A DNA stretch of 6,057 bases, taken from positions 1 to 6,057 of the forward strand of contig CAMBMC010000159.1 of assembly GCA_945868555.1 (NCBI GenBank), given 5' to 3'. The stretch comes from Chitinophaga pinensis (GTDB lineage: Bacteria; Bacteroidota; Bacteroidia; Flavobacteriales_D; Crocinitomicaceae). The translations under genes and the position numbers were made by a program. Every line of letters starts with the position of its first letter. Within the stretch, counting starts at the first letter, position 1. A model generated the notes under the pieces. It searched no databases, was not told the DNA's origin, and saw only the letters and a list, made by a program, of their open reading frames with translations. Positions 1 through 6,057 of the stretch are shown here, one piece after another.

Positions 1-1
1 C

Positions 2-382
2 GATACGAATTTGGCGAATGAATTGGCAAATATTTCGAAAGTGTATTTTTATGAAAATGCTGCCGATGTGAATCCATCTTCCTTCGGCGCATATGATCAA
101 GTGCTGATCTTCATGAAAAAGTATCCTGAAATTTCTGTTACGCTTCAGGGATATGAAAATCCTGCACCAAGAGAAAACACAGGAACAGATTTAAAAAGAG
201 CTGAAAGTCTCGCGAAATTTTTGAGAGACAATGGTGTCGAATCGTCGCGCATGCGTATCAAAGGAAACGGCAACAAAACTCCGATTGTTAGCAATGAAAG
301 GCAATTGGATGGAAAAGGAAGGTGGTTTAACCGAAACATGCGTGTGGAGATTTTCATTTTAAAGTCGAAAAATGGAAAATAA
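2..382 (+). CDS. OmpA-like C-terminal (peptidoglycan-associated) domain protein, 5' end outside window
   Basis: The reading frame is open to the left edge, so this is the C-terminal ~126 residues of a longer protein; the TTG at 11 is not a convincing start. What is visible matches an OmpA C-terminal domain in order: a first beta strand (SKVYFYENAADVNP), a helix (FGAYDQVLIFMKKYP), a second strand ending at the GYEN loop, the helix with the conserved Arg (LKRAESLAKFL), the SRMRIKGNG strand, and the closing NRNMRVEIFIL strand. Family members bind the diaminopimelate of peptidoglycan in the periplasm through an Asp in the GHTD loop and an Arg in the next helix. Here the Arg is kept (codon 197-199), but the Asp position reads Asn (codon 158-160) and the loop is about two residues shorter. 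Its stop overlaps the next gene by 11 nt, so it belongs to the same operon. Any N-terminal signal, TM segment or other domain is outside the window. Confidence 0.85.
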   Translation, partial: DTNLANELANISKVYFYENAADVNPSSFGAYDQVLIFMKKYPEISVTLQGYENPAPRENTGTDLKRAESLAKFLRDNGVESSRMRIKGNGNKTPIVSNERQLDGKGRWFNRNMRVEIFILKSKNGK

Positions 383-1754
383 AGTCATTCACAAAATAAA
401 GGCTCAATTTGAAGGGCATTTCTATACGCAACAGAAAGACGTAATTGAGAGTACGGTTAAAATTATTCCCAATGATTCTCATTTGATGCACATCTACCGC
501 GGCCATGTGACGGAGGTCGAGTTGTTGAATGTAGATGAAAAATTACCAAAGACGGAATTTGAATTTTATCAGGTGCATAATATTCAAATTGAACCTGGAG
601 GACAATGGCCACATGAAAATCCAAGAATTTTTGATTTCTATGAATTCTTCTTGGAAGATGTAAAATTCGGTCAGCCCAATTTTCAGAAAGGTGTGCATTC
701 ATCACTGAAAAATGAAGAGACGTATGTTAAAATTTCAGGCACCTTGTACGGTTCTATTTTGGAGCGTAAAATAAATCCACCAGCGAATACACCTCTACCA
801 AAGCCAAGTCCAGACGAGCCTTGCATTCAATGCAATGCTGATAACAAATCGGGAGGCTATGGCGTTGACCAAAGAGAAATATATCTTGGGGAGGAGTCCG
901 GGAAAGTTTGGCTCAGGTTTAATCCCGTTCAGCGGATCGATCGATTAGAGGTGACTTACGAGGGAAACAGAATTTGGTCAACCTATGAAGTCCATCCCAA
1001 TGTGGATGGTTTTGTAGGCGGCGATTTATCCTCAGCTACACCATCGACGGAATTGTGGAAGTCTTTTGATTACAAATTCAACAAAGACACCAATGTTTCG
1101 GTTGTTGTGACGGGTAAAGAACCAGATACAATATGGAATTACACCCTGTACTGCCCCAATCATATTCCACCCAATCTTCCGGCGAATGCAGGAAATAGCG
1201 ATTCAGATGACACTAAAAATCCAATTTCGCCGCTTACCAATGCCTTGTCTGGTTGCAGAAATAAAGGCTGTTTAAATTGGTTGAAATATTTATTTCTTTT
1301 GCTTCTGATTTTGTTTTTGCTCAAGCAATGCACTTCGCTCGGACGTCACTTTGCCTGTTACTATGAAAAAGCACAAAGCGAGCGCTTGATCAAAGAGTAT
1401 GAGGAAGAAATTGAACGCAAGAAAAAGGAAATAGACGACACGAAAATTGAGGTTGAACCGTGTGATTCAAAAACAGAGAGTGGAGACAATCGAGTTTCAA
1501 TTAAAAACTATGAATTGGGTGACCAGTCTGGCCGTGTCGACATAAACTATGACATGGTCTATGCCAAAGATATGCTAGAGCTCTATTATGACGGTGAATT
1601 GGTTGCTAGTACGAACGGACTGGTTTCTGGTAAAAACAAGGTATCATGGAATTACATTGCAGTAAAAGGAAAACCAACACGCTGCATGGTGAAATTGACA
1701 CCAGGTCCTGATCCGACCACAATTTGGAAATACACATTATATTGCCCACAATAA
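372..1754 (+). CDS. Single-pass membrane protein with two copies of a Cys-capped domain
   Basis: A 460-residue protein of no family I can name. Its ATG lies inside the end of the preceding gene, which supports the start and suggests coupling. Layout: an N-terminal domain of ~130 residues with no signal peptide; a Pro-rich linker (~138-150); domain copy 1 (149-262); an Asn/Ser/Asp-rich linker; a transmembrane helix at ~303-318 (LKYLFLLLLILFLL); a charged, probably coiled-coil helix (~331-358); and domain copy 2 (362-459) at the very C terminus. Both copies begin with EPC, continue with a Y-LG--SG strand, and end in TIWxYTLYCP (253-262 and 450-459), so they are a clear internal duplication. Each looks like a small beta-sandwich whose first and last strands could be linked by a disulfide (C151 or C154 with C261; C364 with C458). 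With one TM segment, the copies should lie on opposite sides of the membrane, probably copy 1 inside and copy 2 in the periplasm. The role is unknown; the context suggests a structural part of an envelope complex. Confidence 0.88.
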   Translation: MENKVIHKIKAQFEGHFYTQQKDVIESTVKIIPNDSHLMHIYRGHVTEVELLNVDEKLPKTEFEFYQVHNIQIEPGGQWPHENPRIFDFYEFFLEDVKFGQPNFQKGVHSSLKNEETYVKISGTLYGSILERKINPPANTPLPKPSPDEPCIQCNADNKSGGYGVDQREIYLGEESGKVWLRFNPVQRIDRLEVTYEGNRIWSTYEVHPNVDGFVGGDLSSATPSTELWKSFDYKFNKDTNVSVVVTGKEPDTIWNYTLYCPNHIPPNLPANAGNSDSDDTKNPISPLTNALSGCRNKGCLNWLKYLFLLLLILFLLKQCTSLGRHFACYYEKAQSERLIKEYEEEIERKKKEIDDTKIEVEPCDSKTESGDNRVSIKNYELGDQSGRVDINYDMVYAKDMLELYYDGELVASTNGLVSGKNKVSWNYIAVKGKPTRCMVKLTPGPDPTTIWKYTLYCPQ

Positions 1755-2701
1755 TGGAATTGTACACTCAAATCGGCATAGGACCTGAAACTTTTGCGAC
1801 ACTTTCCACAGAGGAAGGAGATCGTCAAAAAAAGATTTATTCCCGCTTGGTAATTTTGATCATAATGACGTCAATACTTGCTGCCTTTTCGATGTTCATG
1901 TTCGCAACAATTGTTTTTCAATCCTATTTCATTGCTGTTCCTAGTGGTTTTTTTCTTGGCTTGGTGCTGTACAATTTTCAGCGTTTATTGATCATCGCTT
2001 CTTTGACACCTCAAGATGAAACACTCTATTTGAATTGGCTCGATAAAAAACGGGAATTTGAAGACTTGACGGATGCAAAAGTTATGGAATTGCAATCCAA
2101 GGCAGAACGCGAGGCTTTTTTAACCGACAAAAAAATGGCTTTTCGAAATGCCACAGCTAATTTTACAGCACGTAAAACGGGATTTGGAAGTCAGCTTATT
2201 GGTAAATTGGTTATCGTTCTGATCTTGGTCTTGTTTGGAATAATTGTCGCGAATGGACTGGAACTTTTCTTGTTTCGTGGACAAATTAATGATTCTATTG
2301 AAAAGTTACTGCAATCAAAAGAAGTTGTTGTTGATACTTGGTCGAAGAAACATATTTTCACCTCGACGAATGGAAAAGAGTTTTTACTCATCAATTCAAG
2401 ATCACTTCTGGTGGATCTTGAATTTCTCACTAGAGGATTGGGATATTGGAAGTATTTGATGGATTTCATTGTGCTCATTGTTTTTCTTCTACCTATTATT
2501 TTATTGAATAAAAGTGAGGAATTTTTGAAAGGACCCGCAATGAGAGAATTGGTGCTTCAGGAATTGAAAATCACCAATGATCATTACATCTTGTCGAGGA
2601 GATTTATTCTTATTGAAAAAGACGAGTATTTAAAGTGGCTGTTAAACAGGACATACGCGGATTTTTACAATCGAACAGAGCGACCTAACAAGAAAAATTA
2701 A
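1754..2701 (+). CDS. DUF4407-like four-pass membrane protein
   Basis: I choose the ATG at 1754, which overlaps the previous stop as TAATG; an upstream in-frame TTG at 1724 would add ten residues read through the previous gene and is unlikely. The 315-residue product has TM helices at about 32-54, 56-82, 149-173 and 233-252, with a charged helical segment (~90-140) between TM2 and TM3 and a ~60-residue segment between TM3 and TM4. The pattern is like my memory of DUF4407 proteins: a short N-terminal stretch, a tight TM1-TM2 pair ending near an Arg (NFQRLLIIAS), a third helix ending LELFLFRGQI, and a fourth helix with LLPIILLNK followed by a GPAMRELVLQE helix. That family has no established biochemical function. 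The TM3-TM4 segment is short for the family, which often carries a long coiled coil. The match rests on pattern memory only, so the domain name is moderately sure while the membrane topology is firm. Confidence 0.75.
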   Translation: MELYTQIGIGPETFATLSTEEGDRQKKIYSRLVILIIMTSILAAFSMFMFATIVFQSYFIAVPSGFFLGLVLYNFQRLLIIASLTPQDETLYLNWLDKKREFEDLTDAKVMELQSKAEREAFLTDKKMAFRNATANFTARKTGFGSQLIGKLVIVLILVLFGIIVANGLELFLFRGQINDSIEKLLQSKEVVVDTWSKKHIFTSTNGKEFLLINSRSLLVDLEFLTRGLGYWKYLMDFIVLIVFLLPIILLNKSEEFLKGPAMRELVLQELKITNDHYILSRRFILIEKDEYLKWLLNRTYADFYNRTERPNKKN

Positions 2702-2705
2702 TCGC

Positions 2706-3602
2706 ATGAATAGTAAGAAATACTTTAACATTGGGAACCTTATCTTTTGGATATTGCTTCTCTTTTTGTTTCTTGTATTCATTCCGTTTTTTGGTGATTT
2801 CTTCTTCAATGAAAAATTGGTTAAAGAATGGGAAAAGGAATTAAAGACGGAGGATAGACAAGATGAAGAGTGGGATGACACCGAATATGAAGACACAAGT
2901 ACAGTCAATGGGAAGATAAACATTGTATGGAAATGGCAAGATTACGATCGAGAATGGCATCAAATCTCTTTTTCTGTGGATTCAGTTCAATTGAATCGAG
3001 TACCAGGATTTAGAGAGGACCAAGGAAATATTCTCAATGTTTTGTACGGCAAATTGCACGACAACAGCTTGCCAATTATGGACCCGATGATTGAAGCGTT
3101 TAAAGCTGAAATCAAAAGTCAAAATTACCCAAAACAGGAAGCATACATGAAATCAATGGAATTGATAGTATCAGCAATTCAATTCATTCCGTACACATTG
3201 GTGCTTGGTGATGAGGAAGATTGTCCTTGTGAAACGCCTTTCGGAAGCTTCAGTGCGGATTGTAAAGTACAAAGCGATGGACGCGGGTGCTGCAGTGGAG
3301 TTATGCCCAATGGGGTCTATGCACCAGCGGAGTTTATGTACCACAAAAAAGGGGATTGTGATACACGATCATTGTTTGCTTACACCATATTGAATGAGTT
3401 AGGTTTTGATGTGGCGGTTATGGTATTGCTTAAAGAAAATAGCGGTCACAGTGTTTTGGGGGTTCACTTGAAAAACAGATCCTATCCGAGTTATGGAAAA
3501 GATGCTTCGGGTAAAAAATACTTTTTATGGGAACTTACCGCGCGCGATTTTCAGCTGGGGTATGACGTAGAAGGAAATGATTGGGAATCCTATTTAAATT
3601 AA
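2706..3602 (+). CDS. Membrane-anchored transglutaminase-like (papain-fold) protein
   Basis: 298 residues. An N-terminal hydrophobic helix (9-30) with basic residues before it acts as a signal anchor, placing the rest in the periplasm; a strongly acidic segment (~42-63) follows. The C-terminal part looks like a transglutaminase/cysteine-protease fold: C218 in KKGDCDTRSLFAYTIL at the start of the core helix, H248 in SGHSVLGVHL, and a third acidic position at E276 in FLWELTA, where the family usually has Asp. Just before the core is a Cys-rich stretch (C173, C175, C186, C195, C196) and the GVYAPAEF segment. Cys and His are intact, so the protein may be an active peptidase, amidase or crosslinking enzyme; substrate unknown. 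It could instead be a non-catalytic structural member, as many bacterial transglutaminase-like domains are. It starts 4 nt after the DUF4407-like gene, so it is almost certainly co-transcribed with it. No close named relative is recognised. Confidence 0.82.
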   Translation: MNSKKYFNIGNLIFWILLLFLFLVFIPFFGDFFFNEKLVKEWEKELKTEDRQDEEWDDTEYEDTSTVNGKINIVWKWQDYDREWHQISFSVDSVQLNRVPGFREDQGNILNVLYGKLHDNSLPIMDPMIEAFKAEIKSQNYPKQEAYMKSMELIVSAIQFIPYTLVLGDEEDCPCETPFGSFSADCKVQSDGRGCCSGVMPNGVYAPAEFMYHKKGDCDTRSLFAYTILNELGFDVAVMVLLKENSGHSVLGVHLKNRSYPSYGKDASGKKYFLWELTARDFQLGYDVEGNDWESYLN

Positions 3603-3627
3603 TGTTAAACGAAAAAACAACGTAAAA

Positions 3628-4104
3628 ATGAGTACTTCTGTAATTAACTTAGTAATTATTGTTTTGTTGGGAATCGCTTATATGTTCACCTATTCATTGG
3701 TGATTAGCAAGTTCCTCAATAAAATATCAACACCAAAAAACACGGCCATTCTGATGATCTATTTTTCGGCATTGCTTTCGGCTGGGGTTAATTTGTACCA
3801 CATATCGGAAATTTCAACGAATGCCTTTACGTTCTTTTTCGATAAACAAGATTTCGCGAATGCCATCCTATATTCCATTGGTTTCTTTTTAGGCATGTGG
3901 ATTTTCTCTTTCTCGTTTTTCTGGATTAGTTTCTTTCTTGTTGGAATGTTCACCTCGCAAGTTGAAAAACATGAATTGTCCAGAAACAATAGAGAAATTG
4001 CAGGGTTACATGGTGTTGTTTTGATCACCTTGTCTTTTGTCATTGCACCCGTTTTAATCTCTATTGCCGCTCAATTTATTCCATACCCAGAATTGCCATT
4101 CTAA
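3628..4104 (+). CDS. Small four-helix inner-membrane protein of unknown function
   Basis: 158 residues, mostly hydrophobic. Predicted TM helices lie at about 5-29, 37-57, 84-107 and 126-150, with a charged loop (QVEKHELSRNNRE, ~111-123) between the third and fourth. There is no signal peptide, catalytic motif or soluble domain. The segment around 75-107 (ANAILYSIGFFLGMWIFSF) loosely recalls DUF350-type membrane proteins, but the similarity is too weak to name. It follows the transglutaminase-like gene by 25 nt and precedes a longer gap of at least 80 nt, so it is probably the last gene of the envelope operon. The ATG at 3628 sits in a typical A-rich Bacteroidota leader. Confidence 0.8.
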   Translation: MSTSVINLVIIVLLGIAYMFTYSLVISKFLNKISTPKNTAILMIYFSALLSAGVNLYHISEISTNAFTFFFDKQDFANAILYSIGFFLGMWIFSFSFFWISFFLVGMFTSQVEKHELSRNNREIAGLHGVVLITLSFVIAPVLISIAAQFIPYPELPF

Positions 4105-4168
4105 ATTTTGGAAAGGAACGAATTGCTCAACGATTAAGGATACTTTTTTTTCTTGTTTTATCGATTCA

Positions 4169-4187
4169 ATTCAATTCGGAATTGAAT
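4169..4187. repeat. 9-bp perfect inverted repeat with 1-nt centre
   Basis: ATTCAATTC (4169-4177) and GAATTGAAT (4179-4187) are perfect reverse complements around a single G. The left arm also belongs to a short direct repeat of ATTCA beginning at 4164. A T-rich stretch (4144-4160) lies upstream, and no T run follows the right arm, so a Rho-independent terminator reading rightward is not supported. The right arm overlaps an ATG at 4186. It could be a protein-binding palindrome or a hairpin masking that start; chance in AT-rich DNA is also possible. Confidence 0.5.
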
Positions 4188-4322
4188 GGAATTTAAGCTG
4201 CGGAATTAAATCCTATTATTGATGGGCAGGCCGAACCTGAATTTATCCGAAATAATCTTGCGCTGATTAAGTTTAACCCGATCAATGCTGCCAGGTATTC
4301 TCTTCTGACGGATGAGCCTGTT
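4186..4322 (+). other. Probable missing 5' coding part of the next gene, frameshifted or lacking a normal start
   Basis: The frame of the 4323-5300 gene stays open upstream to 4197, just after a TAA at 4194-4196, adding 42 codons with no ATG, GTG or TTG among them. The translated extension (for example EFIRNNLALIKFNPINAARY) looks like real protein and runs smoothly into the annotated start. An ATG at 4186 in another frame opens MEFKLRN and then meets TAA at 4207. One extra T in the AATTAAAT around 4204-4211 would fuse the two as MEFKLRNLNPIIDGQ and so on. This suggests a one-base deletion (real or a read error), programmed frameshifting, or an ATT start at 4215 or 4218. Confidence 0.5.
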
Positions 4323-5300
4323 ATGAAAGCCAATACCTTGCGTTACGGAAAATTAACAAGGCCAAATGGAATAATTCAAGATGCTATGACGAATGATCAA
4401 GGTGTATTGGTGTATCTCGCATCAGGACCAAATAGAGAAGAATACGAGAACTTGCCCTACGATAAAGTCATCTTAATTGATTACAACTATTTCAAGAATG
4501 ATCAATTCGGGGATAAAGTGGAATGTTGGAGTTGCAATGTGATCGAAGCTGTTGAGCGCTTTCATCAGCGCAATATGAAAATAAACTGCCTAGTCAACAT
4601 CAATGAGGGATTGCAAGAAGGGGGTGGGTCGTTTGTTATGCTGTCGGATTTTATGATGGGCTATTTGTCACCATTACTGAAGGATGAATTTCTCTTGGTG
4701 ACGAATTTACCCTATTATCAAAGTGTTCACATTTACGGGAAAATCAAAAAACTGGATTGGGGATTTGATTTCACTCAAATTTCACGAGATGAGCCCGATT
4801 TTGTTGATCCGTGGCAATTTTCTCATTACTCGCGTGGGCGTTCAATGGGTAAAGAAGGTTTTGGGGAAGTTTTTCGTTTGCGTCGCATCCAAAAGTCAAA
4901 AGTACTCCACTTAAATCCCGCACTTGATGTTCGCATCAAACAAGAAAGTATTTGGAAAGATGCACATAAATTGGATTTCATCGGAGTGAGTATTTCCAGC
5001 ACAAAGGCTTTGTACAAAATGAATACAAGAGATGTAAAGTCCTTCTTTCTTCAAAAAGACAATACGCATGATATCCGAGGCAATAGCATGTTACGAATAC
5101 TAGAATACTGTGAATCGCATAATATTCGATCGATTGGATTAATGCCTTGGTGCGATGGAAACTACACAGAGGCCATCGAAGCAATAATTCAGCATAAAGC
5201 ATTCCATGTCAGAGAGATTACTTTTTATCACCTGTCTAAACATGACTATGCCCAACTCTACAATTGTACGCAAAATAATGTTAAACCTGAAATGAAATAG
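4323..5300 (+). CDS. Hypothetical alpha/beta protein, possible Rossmann-like N-terminal half
   Basis: 325 residues from the first ATG; the true N terminus may lie farther upstream (see 4186-4322). I do not recognise the family. The N-terminal half alternates strands and helices in a Rossmann-like order: a strand and glycine turn at 28-36 (VLVYLASGP), a strand ending in an acidic residue at 49-54 (VILIDYN), and further strands near 66-72, 87-93, 104-109 and 122-128. This resembles a divergent class I SAM-dependent methyltransferase, but the glycine motif is poor and the assignment is inference. The C-terminal half (about 215-310) is another alpha/beta stretch with strands DFIGVSIS and IRSIGLMPW. 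There is no signal peptide or TM helix, so the protein is probably cytoplasmic. One base separates its stop from the next ATG, so these two genes form a pair. Confidence 0.8.
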   Translation: MKANTLRYGKLTRPNGIIQDAMTNDQGVLVYLASGPNREEYENLPYDKVILIDYNYFKNDQFGDKVECWSCNVIEAVERFHQRNMKINCLVNINEGLQEGGGSFVMLSDFMMGYLSPLLKDEFLLVTNLPYYQSVHIYGKIKKLDWGFDFTQISRDEPDFVDPWQFSHYSRGRSMGKEGFGEVFRLRRIQKSKVLHLNPALDVRIKQESIWKDAHKLDFIGVSISSTKALYKMNTRDVKSFFLQKDNTHDIRGNSMLRILEYCESHNIRSIGLMPWCDGNYTEAIEAIIQHKAFHVREITFYHLSKHDYAQLYNCTQNNVKPEMK

Positions 5301-5301
5301 T

Positions 5302-5751
5302 ATGAATAAAGAGATCATTGCAATGAATGAACTTTTCGATTCCTTCACTCCAGAACAAGAATCTTATGCCATCGAGAATGAGTTTCCGTATGTGTATTCA
5401 AAGGCAAGTTCATTCTTGGTGATGGGTGCTGAAAAATACCGCGCGAATGACTTTTTCAAGCAGCCGCCATTAGACTTTGATGAAGAGGATATAGCCATTC
5501 TTCAAGATGGTTGCAGACAGGTTTTAGCAGGTGTTGGGATGTCAGTTGAAAACCCATTTACTGGATTGGATGTTAGCGGATTCTCTGCACTTATGCGCAT
5601 GTTTCATTTTGAAGCCATCGGACGAAAGACCAAACATGGTAAGATTTTGAACAATGAAAAAGGTGCTTTAGATTGTATAACGTTCAAACACATGGTGGAT
5701 GGTAGAACCTGCGCATATTACAATTTCTGTAGGTATCCTAAATTGGATTGA
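5302..5751 (+). CDS. Hypothetical 149-residue soluble protein
   Basis: No family recognised. The ATG at 5302 comes one base after the upstream stop (TAGTATG), typical of a coupled pair; a second in-frame ATG at 5323 is an alternative. The product has no signal peptide or TM helix. Its N-terminal half is acidic and helical (EEDIAILQDGCRQVLAG around 61-77), and the C terminus contains several Cys and aromatic residues (RTCAYYNFCRYPK). It is the last plus-strand gene before a convergent junction. A function tied to the preceding alpha/beta protein is likely from spacing alone; a toxin-immunity or enzyme-accessory relationship is possible but has no direct support. Confidence 0.75.
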   Translation: MNKEIIAMNELFDSFTPEQESYAIENEFPYVYSKASSFLVMGAEKYRANDFFKQPPLDFDEEDIAILQDGCRQVLAGVGMSVENPFTGLDVSGFSALMRMFHFEAIGRKTKHGKILNNEKGALDCITFKHMVDGRTCAYYNFCRYPKLD

Positions 5752-5766
5752 ATCCGTTAGAGAAAA

Positions 5767-5798
5767 CACGAGAACACATTTAGAGAATGTATGTCGTG
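5767..5798. terminator. Weak inverted repeat between convergent genes, possible bidirectional terminator
   Basis: CACGA (5767-5771) pairs with TCGTG (5794-5798), and ACATT (5776-5780) pairs with AATGT (5786-5790) around a 5-nt loop; an internal loop of 4 and 3 nt separates the two stems. It sits in the 78-nt gap between convergent genes, where a shared terminator would be expected. There is no T tract on either side, so the call is tentative. Confidence 0.22.
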
Positions 5799-5829
5799 AA
5801 ATGGCTTATCTACTTTTGTGGCCTATGGT

Positions 5830-6057
5830 TTACTCGCGAATGATTCTGCGCACCATCGTCCCGGATGAGCTCGATACTGATAGAACGTAGTTTCCAGAAG
5901 GTATATCCAACACAATTGATCCATTTGTAGCACAAGAACTGAAATAGACCACACGACCATCGATTGAGAAAATCGTTAATGTGACAGGTTCAGCGCCCAA
6001 TCCAGAGATATAAAAATCAGATGTAAATGGCATCGGATGAAGTTCGAACCCAACATG
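5830..6057 (-). CDS. 3' end of a secreted protein with a type IX secretion (Por) C-terminal sorting domain
   Basis: The minus-strand frame is open to the right edge, so the Met at 6033 is internal and the gene starts outside the window. The visible ~75 residues form a type A T9SS sorting domain: a variant PNP box (ELHPMPFTSDFYI), a glycine turn, strand VTLTIFSIDGRVV, the strand/loop SIVLDIPSGNYVLSVSS, and the basic end MVRRIIRE before the stop. In this family the domain directs an exported protein through the T9SS outer-membrane translocon and is then cleaved, leaving the cargo secreted or attached to the surface. The usual Asn of the PNP box is Met here. The passenger domain is not visible, so the cargo's activity is unknown. 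It converges with the 5302-5751 gene and is not part of the plus-strand operon. Confidence 0.88.
   Translation of the reverse strand, partial: HVGFELHPMPFTSDFYISGLGAEPVTLTIFSIDGRVVYFSSCATNGSIVLDIPSGNYVLSVSSSSGTMVRRIIRE

Noticed and set aside
1724..1753. TTG start ten codons upstream of the DUF4407-like gene
   Set aside because: It lies within the preceding gene's conserved C-terminal motif, and the TAATG overlap gives a better start at 1754.
2191..2478. Minus-strand 95-residue ORF within the DUF4407-like gene
   Set aside because: Antisense shadow of a gene with clear membrane-protein structure; no domain or start context of its own.
2..3602. Zorya-like or MotAB-like motor reading of the OmpA domain plus a multi-pass membrane protein
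   Set aside because: The DUF4407-like protein does not resemble MotA/ZorA, no MotB-type TM helix is visible, and no helicase or nuclease gene is present.
3602..3625. Mini-ORF MLNEKTT overlapping the transglutaminase-like gene's stop as TAATG
   Set aside because: Only seven codons, no conserved feature, and it ends just before the ATG at 3628; probably chance in an A-rich leader.
4101..4160. Possible promoter or terminator in the A/T-rich gap after the small membrane protein
   Set aside because: A TAAATTTTG near 4102 differs in spacing from the Bacteroidota -7 box and no -33 TTG is well placed; the T run at 4144 has no stem before it.
5699..5890. Plus-strand 63-residue ORF overlapping the end of the 149-residue gene and the T9SS gene
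   Set aside because: It lies mostly antisense to the T9SS domain or out of frame within a real gene, and its protein shows no recognisable domain.

Overview
The window looks like Bacteroidota chromosome, most likely a member of the Flavobacteriales. The base composition is AT-leaning and the start codons lie in A/T-rich context without Shine-Dalgarno sequences. A minus-strand gene at the right edge ends in a type IX secretion (Por) C-terminal sorting domain, which is restricted to this phylum. The genus is not resolvable from the sequence alone.

Positions 2-4104 hold five tightly packed plus-strand genes that read as one operon of envelope proteins. They are: the 3' end of an OmpA-like domain gene; a 460-residue single-pass membrane protein with two copies of a cysteine-capped domain; a four-pass membrane protein resembling DUF4407; a membrane-anchored transglutaminase/cysteine-protease-fold protein; and a small four-helix membrane protein. 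Gene boundaries are an 11-nt overlap, a TAATG overlap, a 4-nt gap and a 25-nt gap, so co-transcription and translational coupling are likely. The set suggests a cell-envelope assembly joining peptidoglycan, inner membrane and periplasm, but no single member identifies a known machine, and its upstream end is outside the window.

Positions 4105-5751 hold a second plus-strand pair: a 325-residue (or longer) alpha/beta protein of unknown function and a 149-residue protein of unknown function, separated by one base. The first has an unusual 5' end. Its open frame continues 42 codons upstream of the first ATG with no start codon, and one added base near 4206 would join it to an ATG at 4186 that lies in a 9-bp palindrome. 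This points to a frameshift (natural or a sequencing error) or to a non-standard start.

Positions 5752-5829 are a short convergent intergenic space with a weak inverted repeat. From 5830 to the right edge is the 3' end of the minus-strand T9SS cargo gene. No RNA genes, CRISPR arrays, insertion sequences or origins were seen.
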